Assembly: GCF_026342435.1 (NCBI RefSeq)
Contig: NZ_JAPEMT010000002.1
Coordinates: 2,728,001 to 2,792,000, forward strand
Source of the DNA: Streptomyces sp. NBC_00237
GTDB lineage: Bacteria > Actinomycetota > Actinomycetes > Streptomycetales > Streptomycetaceae
Length of the DNA stretch: 64,000 nucleotides
Direction of reading: 5' to 3'
Shown: piece by piece, positions 17,412 to 26,278 of the stretch
Layout: each line of letters starts with the position of its first letter
Position numbering within the stretch: position 1 is the stretch's first letter
Translations under genes and position numbers: made by a program
The notes under the pieces: generated by a model
Databases searched by the model: none
The model's input: the letters and a program-made list of their open reading frames with translations, nothing else
Told to the model about the DNA's origin: nothing

Positions 17412-17912
17412 ATGCCGCACCTCACCAGAAGCATGGCCGGAGTACTGACCGTCGCCGCGCTGCTCGCCGGTACGGCGACGGCGTGCACCACCTCCCCGAC
17501 GGCGCCGCCCCTCGAACTGGACGCACTTCCGCCCACCCCATCGGCCCGGGTGACGGCCCCCTCCGACCAGGAACTGGAGAGGACCGCGCGGAAGCGGCTC
17601 GACACGGCCGAAACGGACGACGGGTCCTTCGTACTGCTCAGCTCGTCCACGGGTTCGAGCCACGACCAGGACACGAGGGTGACGCCCGGCAGGACGCTGA
17701 CGGCCGATCTCACCTGCACGGGGAAGGGGACCGCCACCTTCGTGCTCTCTTCGGGCAAGGCGAAGGTCAGCAAGCGCCTCGACTGCGGCGGGACCACGAC
17801 AGCGGGCGTGACGAGCGTCGAACTGACCCCGGCCACGCGCACGCTCGACGTCGACATCGACGTGAAGGACGGAGACCGGGTCGGCACGGCCTATCGCGTA
17901 CGACGCCAGTGA
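17412..17912 (+). CDS. Putative secreted lipoprotein
   Basis: 166 aa. The N-terminus has basic residues, a hydrophobic stretch (VLTVAALLAGTATA) and a cysteine at residue 25, followed by TTSPTAPP, consistent with a lipoprotein signal, though the -3 residue is not the preferred Leu. The rest is hydrophilic with two further cysteines (LTCTGKGT and LDCGGTTT) that may form a disulfide once exported. The pattern of a Thr-rich beta domain is common in streptomycete hypothetical lipoproteins. No catalytic motif is recognisable and the function is unknown. It stands alone between the ABC-F gene and the aminopeptidase gene. Confidence 0.75.
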   Translation: MPHLTRSMAGVLTVAALLAGTATACTTSPTAPPLELDALPPTPSARVTAPSDQELERTARKRLDTAETDDGSFVLLSSSTGSSHDQDTRVTPGRTLTADLTCTGKGTATFVLSSGKAKVSKRLDCGGTTTAGVTSVELTPATRTLDVDIDVKDGDRVGTAYRVRRQ

Positions 17913-17970
17913 TCGACCGGTCCCGACCGACCATGTCCGTTATCCGAACGACCTTGACCGGAAAGCGCCC

Positions 17971-17999
17971 TTGACGGTGAGACGAACTCTCACTGAACA
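17971..17999 (+). promoter_or_regulatory. Candidate promoter with a palindromic operator for the M28 peptidase
   Basis: TTGACG (17971-17976) and TGAACA (17994-17999) are separated by exactly 17 bases. The spacer is itself the inverted repeat GTGAGA-cgaac-TCTCAC, a plausible repressor-binding site. It is about 110 bases ahead of the aminopeptidase start. Confidence 0.4.
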
Positions 18000-18110
18000 T
18001 CAGGCACGCACAGCGCACGCGTCACCGCTCAACTGCCGCACCAGACCCACCTGTTCGGCCAGTTCTCGTACGTTTCCGTCCCGTCCCCGTTCGGAATCCG
18101 GAGCCCCCAC

Positions 18111-19463
18111 ATGACGCTCTCCACCTTCACCCGCAGCAGATCCGGCACGCTCAAGGTCGCGGCCGTGTCCGCGCTCGCCGTGACCGGTCTGCTCGCCACC
18201 ACCGCCGGTGCGACCGCCGCGGCGCCCGCTCCCACCCGTACGACAGCGGGGGCAGCGGCTGCCGCGCCCGACATCCCGCTGGCCAACGTCAAGGCGCACC
18301 TCACCCAGCTCTCCCAGATAGCCGCCGCCAACGGCGGCAACCGCGCCCACGGCCGCCCCGGCTACAAGGCGTCCATCGACTACGTGAAGGCCAAGCTGGA
18401 CGCGGCCGGGTTCACCACCTCGCTCCAGACCTTCACCGCGAGCGGCGCCACCGGCTACAACCTGATCGCCGACTGGCCGGGCGGCGACCCGAACAAGGTC
18501 CTGATGGCCGGTGCGCACCTGGACTCCGTGTCCTCCGGGGCCGGCATCAACGACAACGGGTCCGGCTCCGCCGCCGTCCTGGAGACCGCCCTCGCCGTCT
18601 CCCGCGCCCAGCTGAAGCCGGACAAGCACCTGCGGTTCGGCTGGTGGGGCGCCGAGGAACTCGGGCTGCTCGGCTCGAAGGCGTACGTGAACAGCCTGCC
18701 GTCCACGGAGCGCACGAAGTTCGCGGGCTACCTCAACTTCGACATGATCGGCTCGCCGAACCCGGGCTACTTCGTCTACGACGACGACCCGGCCATCGAG
18801 AAGACCTTCAAGGACTACTACGCGGGCCTCGGCGTCCCCACCGAGATCGAGACCGAGGGCGACGGCCGCTCCGACCACGCCCCGTTCAAGGCCGTCGGCA
18901 TCCCGGTCGGCGGTCTGTTCACCGGTGCCAGCCGGACCAAGTCGGCGGCGCAGGCCCAGAAGTGGGGCGGCACCTCCGGCCAGGCGTTCGACCGCTGCTA
19001 CCACTCCTCGTGCGACAGCCTGACGAACATCAACGACACCGCCCTGGACCGCAACAGCGACGCCGTCGCGCACGCGCTCTGGACGCTGTCGACCGGCGGT
19101 ACCACTCCCCCGGGCGGCACGGACTACGAGAACACCACGCCGGTCGCGATACCCGACGCCGGTGCGGCCGTGACCTCGTCGATCCCCGTCGCGGGCCGTA
19201 CGGGCAACGCGCCCGCCACGCTCAAGGTGTCGGTGAACGTCAAGCACACCTGGCGCGGTGACGTGGTCATCGACCTCCTCGCCCCGGACGGGACCGCGTA
19301 CCGGCTGAAGAACTCCAGCAGCGGCGACTCGGCGGACGACATCGTCGAGACGTACACGGTGAACGCGTCGAGCGAGGTGGCGAACGGGACGTGGAAGCTG
19401 CGCGTCCAGGACGTCGCGGCCCAGGACACCGGCACGCTGAACAGCTGGAAGCTCACCTTCTGA
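18111..19463 (+). CDS. Secreted M28 zinc aminopeptidase with C-terminal P/Homo B domain
   Basis: Extracellular aminopeptidase of the Streptomyces griseus aminopeptidase type, 450 aa. A signal peptide covers about residues 1-40 (hydrophobic core VAAVSALAVTGLLATTAG). The two-zinc site is recognisable: His in GAHLDSVSSGAG, Asp in GINDNGSGSAA, Glu-Glu in WWGAEELGLLGSKAY, Asp in NFDMIGSPN and His in EGDGRSDHAPFKAVGIP. The family disulfide CYHSSCDSL is present. Residues about 340-450 form a proprotein-convertase P domain (VKHTWRGDVVIDLLAPDG, ending LNSWKLTF). It releases N-terminal, usually hydrophobic, amino acids from peptides. GGAG lies 7 bases before the ATG. Confidence 0.94.
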   Translation: MTLSTFTRSRSGTLKVAAVSALAVTGLLATTAGATAAAPAPTRTTAGAAAAAPDIPLANVKAHLTQLSQIAAANGGNRAHGRPGYKASIDYVKAKLDAAGFTTSLQTFTASGATGYNLIADWPGGDPNKVLMAGAHLDSVSSGAGINDNGSGSAAVLETALAVSRAQLKPDKHLRFGWWGAEELGLLGSKAYVNSLPSTERTKFAGYLNFDMIGSPNPGYFVYDDDPAIEKTFKDYYAGLGVPTEIETEGDGRSDHAPFKAVGIPVGGLFTGASRTKSAAQAQKWGGTSGQAFDRCYHSSCDSLTNINDTALDRNSDAVAHALWTLSTGGTTPPGGTDYENTTPVAIPDAGAAVTSSIPVAGRTGNAPATLKVSVNVKHTWRGDVVIDLLAPDGTAYRLKNSSSGDSADDIVETYTVNASSEVANGTWKLRVQDVAAQDTGTLNSWKLTF

Positions 19464-19494
19464 ACCCCGTGAGCGGGCTCCGGCCCTGAATACC

Positions 19495-19538
19495 CTGCCG
19501 CCCCCGACGCGCGCCGACTACCGCGTCAGGGGCGGCAG
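19495..19538. terminator. Bidirectional terminator between the M28 peptidase and tetR
   Basis: A 17-bp stem with one mismatch: ctgccgcccccgacgcg (19495-19511) against cgcgtcaggggcggcag (19522-19538). The right arm covers the last codons of the convergent TetR gene. Confidence 0.8.
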
Positions 19539-20116
19539 TCCAACGTCCGCAGCACGTGGTCGACCAGCTCCGCCATCCGCTCCGGGGTGTGCGCGGGCTT
19601 GCGCAGCGCGTACCGGTAGTACAGCGGGCCGTAGAGCAGTTCCACGGCCAGCTCCAGGTCCGCGCCCTCGGGCAGCCGTCCTTGCCGCTGGGCGCTCTTC
19701 AGCCGGTTCACCGCCGCCGTGAAGCGCGGAGTGATGAAGATTTCGTGAACGGCTTTCGTGAGTTCCTCGTCGTGGTGGAGCTCCGAGAGGATGCCGATGT
19801 ACGCGGGTCCGAAGGGCGGCGTCGTCAGCAGCCGGACGACTCCGGTCATCTGTGTGTACAGGTCGGCGGCGAGGTGTCCGGTGTCCGGGAAGGGCGCGTT
19901 CGAGTCGGTGCGCTGGGCGAGAGCCTCCAGCAGCACGAAGCCTTTCGAGGGCCACCAGCGGTAGATCGTCTTCTTGCTGACGCCCGCTCGTGCGGCGATC
20001 GCCTCCACGGTGACGCCGACGTATCCCTTCTCGGTGCACAGGCCGATGGCTGCCGCGAGGATCGCCTGCCGGGACCTCTCGCTGCGCCGCTGCGGGTTGG
20101 GAGGCGTCGCGCTCAC
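19526..20116 (-). CDS. TetR/AcrR-family transcriptional regulator
   Basis: 196 aa. The N-terminal helix-turn-helix reads RQAILAAAIGLCTEKGYVGV then VEAIAARAGVSKKTIYRWWPSK, a standard TetR DNA-binding domain (residues about 15-65). The C-terminal ligand domain is of the common actinobacterial type; the ligand is unknown. The start is GTG 20116, only 6 bases after a TAGACT -10 box on the minus strand (20123-20128), so the mRNA is probably leaderless. It lies downstream of an ABC exporter transcribed in the same direction, and that is the obvious candidate target. Confidence 0.9.
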   Translation of the reverse strand: MSATPPNPQRRSERSRQAILAAAIGLCTEKGYVGVTVEAIAARAGVSKKTIYRWWPSKGFVLLEALAQRTDSNAPFPDTGHLAADLYTQMTGVVRLLTTPPFGPAYIGILSELHHDEELTKAVHEIFITPRFTAAVNRLKSAQRQGRLPEGADLELAVELLYGPLYYRYALRKPAHTPERMAELVDHVLRTLDCRP

Positions 20117-20122
20117 GCGGGG

Positions 20123-20128
20123 AGTCTA
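20123..20128 (-). promoter_or_regulatory. -10 box for leaderless tetR transcription
   Basis: TAGACT on the minus strand, 6 bases ahead of the GTG at 20116. No convincing -35 box. The spacing predicts transcription starting at the GTG itself. Confidence 0.4.
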
Positions 20129-20354
20129 GCCGGGCGACGATACGTAGCGTGTTGACAGCGGAACGAGAGACTCCAACAATAGCGACCCGAGGGGGAACGG
20201 TCCGTGTCGTGTCGAGCCGCATCGGGGGACGGCTCGGTACGGCACAGGCTCAGGGCCGGTCCCGTACGCCGGAGGGGAATGTACGGGCCCGGCCCGTACC
20301 CCCCTCCGGCCCTCGCAGGCCGGCTCCCCGCGCGGACTCGTACGGTCGCCTCGG

Positions 20355-21272
20355 TCAGGCCGTGACGTCCCTGGCCGTGAACCGCGCCCAGGCCGCCGAG
20401 CCGAACACGGCCGCGTACGCACCCTGCATGCCGAGGTTCTTCGCCAGCTCGTCCCAGTACACGGGCTCGCGCAGGAGGTCCGCGAAGGACAGCCAGTAGT
20501 GCGAGAAGAGGTACGGCTGGACCCCTTCGAGCTGCGGGATCGCGTTCAGGATCTGCACGGTGATCAGCAGTCCGACGGTCGTCGCCATCGCCGCGATGCC
20601 GCTGCCCGTGAGCGTCGAGACGAAGAGCCCGACCGCCGCGAACCCGATGAGCGATGCGGCGACGGCCACCGCGACCGCCCCGGCCCTGAGCAGGCCCTCG
20701 CCGAACCCGATCGGCACGCCGGAGATCGTCATCACCTCGCCGACCGGGAACAGCAAGGCCCCCACCGCCAGCGCGGACGCCGCCACCACCAGCGTCGCGA
20801 CCAGGCAGAACACCAGGGTGGTCGCGTACTTGACGAGCAGCAGCCGGGTCCGTCCGGCAGGCGCGACGAGCAGATAGCGCAGGGTTCCCGCGTTCGCCTC
20901 GCCCGCTATCGCATCGCCCGCGACGACGCCGACGGCCATCGGCAGGAACACCGGCAGGGTCGCGGCCAGGGCCGCGAAGACGAGGAAGAGCCCGTTGTGG
21001 GTCACCTGCGAGAGGAAGGCGGGGCCGCCACCGCCTCCGCCGCCGGACTCCGGGGAGCCGCTCGACTCGACCTTGATGGCGATGCCGATCAGTACGGGTA
21101 CGCCCGCCAGCACCGCCAGCAGCGCGAGGGTGCGCCAGCGCCGGAAGGTCACCGCCAGCTCGGACCGCAGCAGCCCGAACGTCCACAGCGGGCTCACCTC
21201 GCGCGGGGCGGCCTCCCCCGCCGGAGCCTCAGCCCGCGATCCCCCAGCCCGCGATCCTTCAACCCGCGACAT
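20355..21272 (-). CDS. ABC-2 type transporter permease
   Basis: Membrane component of an ABC exporter, 305 aa. After a soluble, Ala/Glu-rich N-terminus (about 1-45) six hydrophobic segments are visible, with a Gly-rich loop (GSPESGGGGGGG) in the first outside loop. The segment GDAIAGEANAGTLRYLLVAPAGRTRLLLVKY is the typical ABC-2 coupling region. The ATG at 21272 lies inside the end of the ATPase gene (14-base overlap), so the two are translated together. Confidence 0.9.
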   Translation of the reverse strand: MSRVEGSRAGGSRAEAPAGEAAPREVSPLWTFGLLRSELAVTFRRWRTLALLAVLAGVPVLIGIAIKVESSGSPESGGGGGGGPAFLSQVTHNGLFLVFAALAATLPVFLPMAVGVVAGDAIAGEANAGTLRYLLVAPAGRTRLLLVKYATTLVFCLVATLVVAASALAVGALLFPVGEVMTISGVPIGFGEGLLRAGAVAVAVAASLIGFAAVGLFVSTLTGSGIAAMATTVGLLITVQILNAIPQLEGVQPYLFSHYWLSFADLLREPVYWDELAKNLGMQGAYAAVFGSAAWARFTARDVTA

Positions 21273-22311
21273 CGAAGCCCTCCCCGGTCAGTGCGACGAA
21301 CGCGTCCTCCAGCGAGGCCCGTTCGACCCCGAAGCCGGTGACCCGCACCCCGGCGTGGACCAGCGCCGCGTTCAGCTCGGCGAGCCCGGGGCCACCCGGG
21401 ACATCGGCCCCGTCCGGCTCCGGCGGGCTGCCGGTGACCCGGCCCTCCCCCGCCTCCAGGTCCGTCACACCGTGCTCCTTCAGCACCCGTGCGGCCTCGC
21501 CCGCGTCGGGCGTGGTGACCACGAGCCGCCCCCGTGCGCCCGCCGCCAGTTCGGCGACCGGGCCCTGGACGATCAGGCGGCCCCTGGCCATCACCGCGGC
21601 ATGCGTGCACACCTGCTCGATCTCGTCGAGCAGGTGCGAGGAGAGGAACACGGTGGTGCCGTCGTCGGCCAGCTCCCGCACCAGGGCGCGGATCTCCCGC
21701 ATGCCCTGCGGGTCGAGGCCGTTCGTCGGTTCGTCGAGGACGAGCAGGTCACGGGGTTGCAGCAGCGCAGCCGCGAGGCCGAGCCGCTGCTTCATGCCGA
21801 GGGAGTACGCCCGTGCCTTCTTGGCTCCGGCGGGGGTCAGCCCGACCCGGTCCAGGGCCGCCGCCACCCGCGCCTTCCGCGTGCGCGGGTCGGCGGCCGG
21901 GTCGGCGGAGTCGTACCGCACGAGGTTGTCGCGACCGGACAGGAATCCGTACAGTGCGGGCCCCTCGATGAGCGCCCCGACCTTCGGCAGTACGGTCCGA
22001 GCCGCACCGGGCATCGCCCGGCCCAGCACGTGGGCCGTCCCCTCGGTCGGCTCGATCAGGCCCATCAGCATCCGGATGGTGGTGGTCTTCCCCGAGCCGT
22101 TGGGCCCGAGGAAGCCGAAGACGCTTCCGGCGGGGACGGACAGGTCGAGCCCGTCGACGGCGAGCTGCCCGCCACGGAACCGCTTGGTGAGCCCGCGCGT
22201 CTCGATCACCGGCCCCGCGCCGCCTGCTGCGGACGGGTCGCCCGCAGCAGGCGGCCCGTCCGTGCCCGAGGCGTCCGCTGCTCTTTCCGCAGACGGCGAC
22301 CCGTCCCCCAT
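21259..22311 (-). CDS. ABC transporter ATP-binding protein (ABC-2 exporter)
   Basis: 350 aa. After about 35 low-complexity residues comes one ATPase domain: Walker A GPNGSGKTTTIRMLMG, signature YSLGMKQRLGLAAALL, Walker B DLLVLDEPTNGLDPQG and switch histidine in FLSSHLLDE. The C-terminal 100 residues resemble the DrrA/CcmA-type extension of ABC-2 ATPases. It pairs with the permease downstream and follows the LolA-like gene by 27 bases, forming a three-gene operon. Substrate unknown; the link to a LolA-like protein may point to lipid or lipoprotein handling (inference). Confidence 0.92.
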   Translation of the reverse strand: MGDGSPSAERAADASGTDGPPAAGDPSAAGGAGPVIETRGLTKRFRGGQLAVDGLDLSVPAGSVFGFLGPNGSGKTTTIRMLMGLIEPTEGTAHVLGRAMPGAARTVLPKVGALIEGPALYGFLSGRDNLVRYDSADPAADPRTRKARVAAALDRVGLTPAGAKKARAYSLGMKQRLGLAAALLQPRDLLVLDEPTNGLDPQGMREIRALVRELADDGTTVFLSSHLLDEIEQVCTHAAVMARGRLIVQGPVAELAAGARGRLVVTTPDAGEAARVLKEHGVTDLEAGEGRVTGSPPEPDGADVPGGPGLAELNAALVHAGVRVTGFGVERASLEDAFVALTGEGFDVAG

Positions 22312-22338
22312 CCGACCCCAACTCCCGTCACATCATGC

Positions 22339-23640
22339 CTACTTGGCCTCGTTGGCCGCCTTGACCAGCGCGTCCTTGGTGACCGCGCCGACGAACATCC
22401 GGCCGTCGTCCGTCATCAGGGCGTTGACCAGTCGGGTCGAGAAGACCCGGCCCTCGCCGAACTTCCCGGAGACCTTGTCGCCCAGCGAGTCCAGCAGGCC
22501 CTGTGCCTGCGGCGGCAGCTGGTCCTTGCCGTTGCCCGTGGCGGGCTTGGCGCCCTTCGTGCCGATCTGTGCGACCGAGGTCCAGCCCTCGCCGATGACC
22601 TTGACGTCCTGGCCGGGGCCGCCCTTGCCGAGGCCCTTCTCGACGTCCTGGCCGAACTCCTTGCCGAAGTCCTTGCCGAGGCCGAAGTCCTGACCGGAGC
22701 CGTTCTTCCCCTTCGAGGGGTCCAGCTTGTCGGCCTCGGTGACCTTCGCGCCCTTGGGCGGCGTGAAGTCGAACGTGCTCGCGTCCGGCTTGGCGAAGTC
22801 GACCTTGGTGAAGCCCGCCTCGACGACCGGCTTGCCGCCGTCGCTGGAGAGCAGCGTGAACTTCAGCGGCGTACCCGTCTTGGCGTCCACCGCGACGCGG
22901 ATGTCGGCGACCGTGGAGCCGGACTGCTTGGGCTTCACGCTCAGCTGGTACGCGTCCCGCCCGGCCACCTGCGCGGTGCCGTCGACGGTGACCGAGGTGT
23001 CCTTGCCGGCCATCTTCAGCGCCTGCTCGGCGAACTCCTTGGGCGTGGTCGGCGTCCCCTCGGGCATCTTCTGCCGCTTGCCGGGCTTCGCGGCGTCCGA
23101 GCCCTTCGGGGCCTTCGCGTGGTACGCCTCGTTGGAGCCGCTGTCGTACGCCCAAACCTCGTCGCCGTTGTGGATGAGGCTGTACTCGGCGGCGTCGTCG
23201 AGGATCGAGACCTTCTGCCGCTCCGGGCCGTCGACCGCGACGCGCAGCGTGTGGGTGCCGGAGACGAGCTTGGTGAGCTGCTCCTTCGGGTCGGCGCCGG
23301 AGCCCTTGCCCTTGCCGCCGTCCATCCCGCCGAGGCCCTTGGCGATCCCGTCGAGGTTCGGCAGACCGAGGTCCGTGCTGATCTTGACGTTGCCGGAGAG
23401 CTGCTGGGTGTCGGAAGCGGCGATCTTCTCGATCAGCTGCTGTGCGGTGAGCTGCGGCAGGTCCGGGTCGCCCGCGTTGGCGAGCGCCGGGACGAGCCCG
23501 ATGGTCGCCGCCGCGACTCCCGCCACCGCGATCGGCACGACGTACCGCGCGGCCTTGCGACGGCGCACCGCGCCGGTCCCCTCCGTGGTGCCCGTGGTGT
23601 CCTGTGCCGTGTCGTTCGGTGCCATGCCGTTCGGTGCCAT
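22339..23640 (-). CDS. LolA-like / outer-membrane-lipoprotein-sorting family protein, membrane-anchored
   Basis: About 433 aa from ATG 23640, preceded by GGAGG; an upstream in-frame start at 23739 lacks a ribosome site. A cytoplasmic Thr-rich start is followed by one transmembrane segment (RYVVPIAVAGVAAATIGLVP). The remaining exported part has the LolA-like beta fold: LTAQQLIEKIAASDTQQLSG, VDGPERQKVSILDDAAEYS and DIRVAVDAKTGTPLKFTLLS. A Gly/Lys/Asp-rich insertion occupies about residues 330-370. Actinobacteria have no Lol pathway, so this is probably a lipid- or lipoprotein-binding accessory of the ABC exporter encoded just downstream. Confidence 0.85.
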   Translation of the reverse strand: MAPNGMAPNDTAQDTTGTTEGTGAVRRRKAARYVVPIAVAGVAAATIGLVPALANAGDPDLPQLTAQQLIEKIAASDTQQLSGNVKISTDLGLPNLDGIAKGLGGMDGGKGKGSGADPKEQLTKLVSGTHTLRVAVDGPERQKVSILDDAAEYSLIHNGDEVWAYDSGSNEAYHAKAPKGSDAAKPGKRQKMPEGTPTTPKEFAEQALKMAGKDTSVTVDGTAQVAGRDAYQLSVKPKQSGSTVADIRVAVDAKTGTPLKFTLLSSDGGKPVVEAGFTKVDFAKPDASTFDFTPPKGAKVTEADKLDPSKGKNGSGQDFGLGKDFGKEFGQDVEKGLGKGGPGQDVKVIGEGWTSVAQIGTKGAKPATGNGKDQLPPQAQGLLDSLGDKVSGKFGEGRVFSTRLVNALMTDDGRMFVGAVTKDALVKAANEAK

Positions 23641-23807
23641 GTGTGCTCTACCTCCGTGGTTGGCGGCCGTGTTCCGCTGCACTCGTGCCCACCCCGCGCC
23701 GCCATTCTCGCCCGGATTGGTGAGGAGTGGTGAGGTCAATCAGACCAAAAAGGCGCCCGCGATACGTCAGCCCTCGGCATCAACCTCATGTCCACCCACG
23801 GGATGAC

Positions 23808-23859
23808 GGGAGCCACCCCTCTCTCCCCCGTTCTGCGGTGCGTGAGAGGGGTGGCTCCC
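23808..23859 (-). terminator. Strong terminator after the CHRD-domain gene
   Basis: A perfect 16-bp inverted repeat: gggagccacccctctc (23808-23823) and gagaggggtggctccc (23844-23859), with a 20-base loop, 57 bases beyond the CHRD stop codon. The rest of the 275-base gap up to the LolA-like gene shows nothing else clear. Confidence 0.85.
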
Positions 23860-23915
23860 TGATCCGACCCTGACCCGTTTCCGAAATCCGCAGGTCAGAG
23901 GTGCCCAGCGTCGGT

Positions 23916-24926
23916 TCAGCGCTGGATGAAGACGTAATCCGCCCGGTACGGCACCCCTGACAGGGACCCCGGGGTGCAGCTCCCGGCCGGGGCGACGCCG
24001 CCCACCGTGTTGAGCCGCAGGATCTCGGTCGTACGGGAGAAGAGCCCGCCCGGCCTGCCGGACGCCTGGCCCGCGAGGTCCAGCTCGGGGATGTTGTCCG
24101 CGCCGTTCGGGCTCCTGGAGATCAGGGTGCCGACGACCTTGCTGCGGTCCCTGGCGATCCACTGCGGGGTGCCGGAGTTCGGGGCGACGAAGGAGTGCGC
24201 GATGCCGCCCGCGAGCACGGCCCGTACGTCGCGCTGCTGGAAGGAGGTGGTGCCGTCGGCCGCCTTCTTGCACTCGTAGATCTGCTCGCCCCGCAGGACG
24301 GGGGCCCGGAAGTTCTCCAGCGCCCGCCCGAAGTCGAAGGAGCGGGTGACCCTGTGCAGCTGGCCGCGGACCGCGCCGCCGGGGAACTGCCGGGTGTGCA
24401 GGTTGGCGTAGAAGCCCGTGGGGCTGTCCTTGAGGGCCGCCAGCAGAGCCCGGTCCTGCACCCGTACGGAACCCTGCGCGGACCCCTGTGCGGAGCCCTG
24501 CACCGTCCGGCCGCCGCTCCTGCCCAGCTCACCGCTGAAGTCGACCTTGATGCCGCCGTTGACTCCCCGGTCGCCCTGGTGGATGTGCAGGGCGGACGGC
24601 CGGTCGGTGCCGCGCCACTTCACGGCGAACGACACCACGTCGCCCCTGACCTTCACGAACTGGAGGGCCACCCCGTCCCGGTCGCCGACGGCCGGGCCGC
24701 CCGGGGTGGGGACCTCGTTGGCCCCGTTCAGGCTGGCGGCGAAGAAGACCGCACCCCGGCTGTCACCGGGCGCACCCGCCCGCAGGGCCACCCCCTCGGT
24801 CGCCCCGTGCGCCGCGTGCCCGCTGCCGCCCCCGTCCGCCGAGGCCGGAAGAACGGCGAAGGCGACCCCTGCGGCAGCCGCGACAGCGGTCGTACCGACA
24901 GAGATCGCCTTCATACGCTTAGTCAT
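23916..24926 (-). CDS. Secreted protein with CHRD domain fused to DUF3455
   Basis: 336 aa from ATG 24926 (GGGGAG 5 bases upstream). A Sec signal peptide covers about residues 1-31 (ISVGTTAVAAAAGVAFAVLP, then ASA). Residues about 55-175 are a CHRD domain: AASLNGANEVPTPGGPAVGD, LHIHQGDRGVNGGIKVDF and FYANLHTRQFPGGAVRGQL, the His-containing pattern of the family. Residues about 195-336 match DUF3455: GEQIYECKKAADGTTSFQQ, HSFVAPNSGTPQWIARDRS, ILRLNTVGGVAPAGSC and the end VPYRADYVFIQR. Each domain usually occurs alone, so the fusion is unusual. Function unknown; CHRD was first named in chordin. A Crp-type site precedes the gene. Confidence 0.85.
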   Translation of the reverse strand: MTKRMKAISVGTTAVAAAAGVAFAVLPASADGGGSGHAAHGATEGVALRAGAPGDSRGAVFFAASLNGANEVPTPGGPAVGDRDGVALQFVKVRGDVVSFAVKWRGTDRPSALHIHQGDRGVNGGIKVDFSGELGRSGGRTVQGSAQGSAQGSVRVQDRALLAALKDSPTGFYANLHTRQFPGGAVRGQLHRVTRSFDFGRALENFRAPVLRGEQIYECKKAADGTTSFQQRDVRAVLAGGIAHSFVAPNSGTPQWIARDRSKVVGTLISRSPNGADNIPELDLAGQASGRPGGLFSRTTEILRLNTVGGVAPAGSCTPGSLSGVPYRADYVFIQR

Positions 24927-25015
24927 GACTGCTCCCCGTACCGGAGCCGACGCCCCCTGCGTCAGCTTCTGCACTGGGGTACGGATCCGATCCGAGTCTG
25001 GACTCAATCCAGAGA

Positions 25016-25031
25016 TGTGACGTGCGTCACA
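25016..25031. promoter_or_regulatory. Crp-type binding site upstream of the CHRD gene
   Basis: TGTGACGTGCGTCACA is a near-perfect palindrome matching both the classical TGTGA-N6-TCACA pattern and the streptomycete Crp pattern GTG-N6-GNCAC. It lies 90 bases ahead of the CHRD start codon and 32 bases before the end of the polyprenyl synthase gene is reached. Confidence 0.6.
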
Positions 25032-25047
25032 CCACAGCGAGCGGGTG

Positions 25048-26058
25048 TCAGCCCGCCCGGTGCACCACCGCGTCGCACAGCTCCGCCAGCGCCGACTTCG
25101 CGTAGCAGTCGGGCAGCGGCGCGAGGGTGGCCCTGGCCTCCTCCGCGTACCGCACGGTGTCACGGCGCGCCTGGGCGAGGGCGGGGTGCACGCGCAGCCT
25201 GCGCAGCACCTCGTTCAGCTCCGCGTCGCCCGACAGATCCCCGTCGAGCAGCTCGCACAGTTCGATGTCCTCGGGGCGGCCGTGCGCCTCGGCCATGGCC
25301 CGCAGGTGCAGCACCGGCAGCGTGGGGATGCCCTCGCGCAGGTCCGTGCCGGGCGTCTTGCCCGACTCGTGGCTGTCGCTGGCGATGTCCAGGACGTCGT
25401 CGGCGAGCTGGAAGGCGGTGCCGAGGCGCTCGCCGTACTGCGTGAGGATGTCGACGACGCTCTCGTCGGCACCCGAGATCATCGCGCCGAAGCGGCAGGA
25501 GACGGCCACCAGCGAGCCCGTCTTCCCGGACATGACATCGAGGTAGTGCTCGATCGGGTCACGCCCGTCGCGCGGTCCCGCCGTCTCCAGGATCTGGCCG
25601 GTGACCAGGCGCTCGAACGCCTCGGCCTGGATGCGTACGGCCTCGGGACCCAGGTCCGCAAGGATGTGCGAGGCGCGTGCGAACAGGAAGTCCCCGGTGA
25701 GCACCGCGACCGAGTTCCCCCAGCGCGAGTTCGCGCTCGGCACTCCGCGCCGTACGTCCGCCTCGTCCATGACGTCGTCGTGGTACAGCGTCGCCAGATG
25801 CGTCAGCTCGACGACCACGGCCGACGGCACGACGCCCGGCGCGTAGGGATCGCCGAACTGCGAGGACAGCATCACGAGGAGCGGCCGGAAACGCTTGCCA
25901 CCTGCGCGTACGAGGTGTTGGGCGGCCTCCGTGATGAACGGGACCTCGCTCTTGGTCGCGTCGAGGAGCCCCTCCTCGACGGCTGCCAGTCCGGTCTGGA
26001 CATCGGTCTCAAGAGCCTGGTCCCGCACGCTCAGTCCGAACGGCCCGACGACGGTCAC
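25048..26058 (-). CDS. Long-chain polyprenyl diphosphate synthase (probable menaquinone side chain)
   Basis: Cytosolic trans-prenyltransferase, 336 aa from GTG 26058 preceded by GGAG. First aspartate-rich motif LYHDDVMDEADVRRG (near residue 95) and second FQLADDVLDIASDSHE (near residue 225) are both intact, along with GGKRFRPLLVML and the KTGSL segment. No aromatic residue is seen in the two positions directly before the first motif that would mark a short-chain enzyme, so a long product (hepta- to nona-prenyl) is likely. Together with menG, mqnC and the GGR-like reductase in the same window it fits menaquinone side-chain synthesis. Confidence 0.9.
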   Translation of the reverse strand: MTVVGPFGLSVRDQALETDVQTGLAAVEEGLLDATKSEVPFITEAAQHLVRAGGKRFRPLLVMLSSQFGDPYAPGVVPSAVVVELTHLATLYHDDVMDEADVRRGVPSANSRWGNSVAVLTGDFLFARASHILADLGPEAVRIQAEAFERLVTGQILETAGPRDGRDPIEHYLDVMSGKTGSLVAVSCRFGAMISGADESVVDILTQYGERLGTAFQLADDVLDIASDSHESGKTPGTDLREGIPTLPVLHLRAMAEAHGRPEDIELCELLDGDLSGDAELNEVLRRLRVHPALAQARRDTVRYAEEARATLAPLPDCYAKSALAELCDAVVHRAG

Positions 26059-26278
26059 GAGGGTTACTCCTGTCTGCTGACGATCAAACGGATTGTCGAT
26101 CTGTCGCTGGCATCACTCAACAAGTCAGCCTATCCCGTCGACTTTCGATCACCGAGGGCACCGCCCTGTTGCCCGCACCACCGTCACGCGGGCGTCACAC
26201 CACCGTCCGGCCCCTCGGGCACGGTCCGAAGCACACCGGTATGTTCGTGGTGAGCTGATACGACCAGGAGTAAGCCCT

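Noticed and set aside
20152..20180. TTGACA with AACAAT at 17 bases on the plus strand
   Set aside because: Good promoter look, but no plus-strand gene follows; downstream frames are shadows of the ABC permease. A small RNA is possible but nothing supports it.
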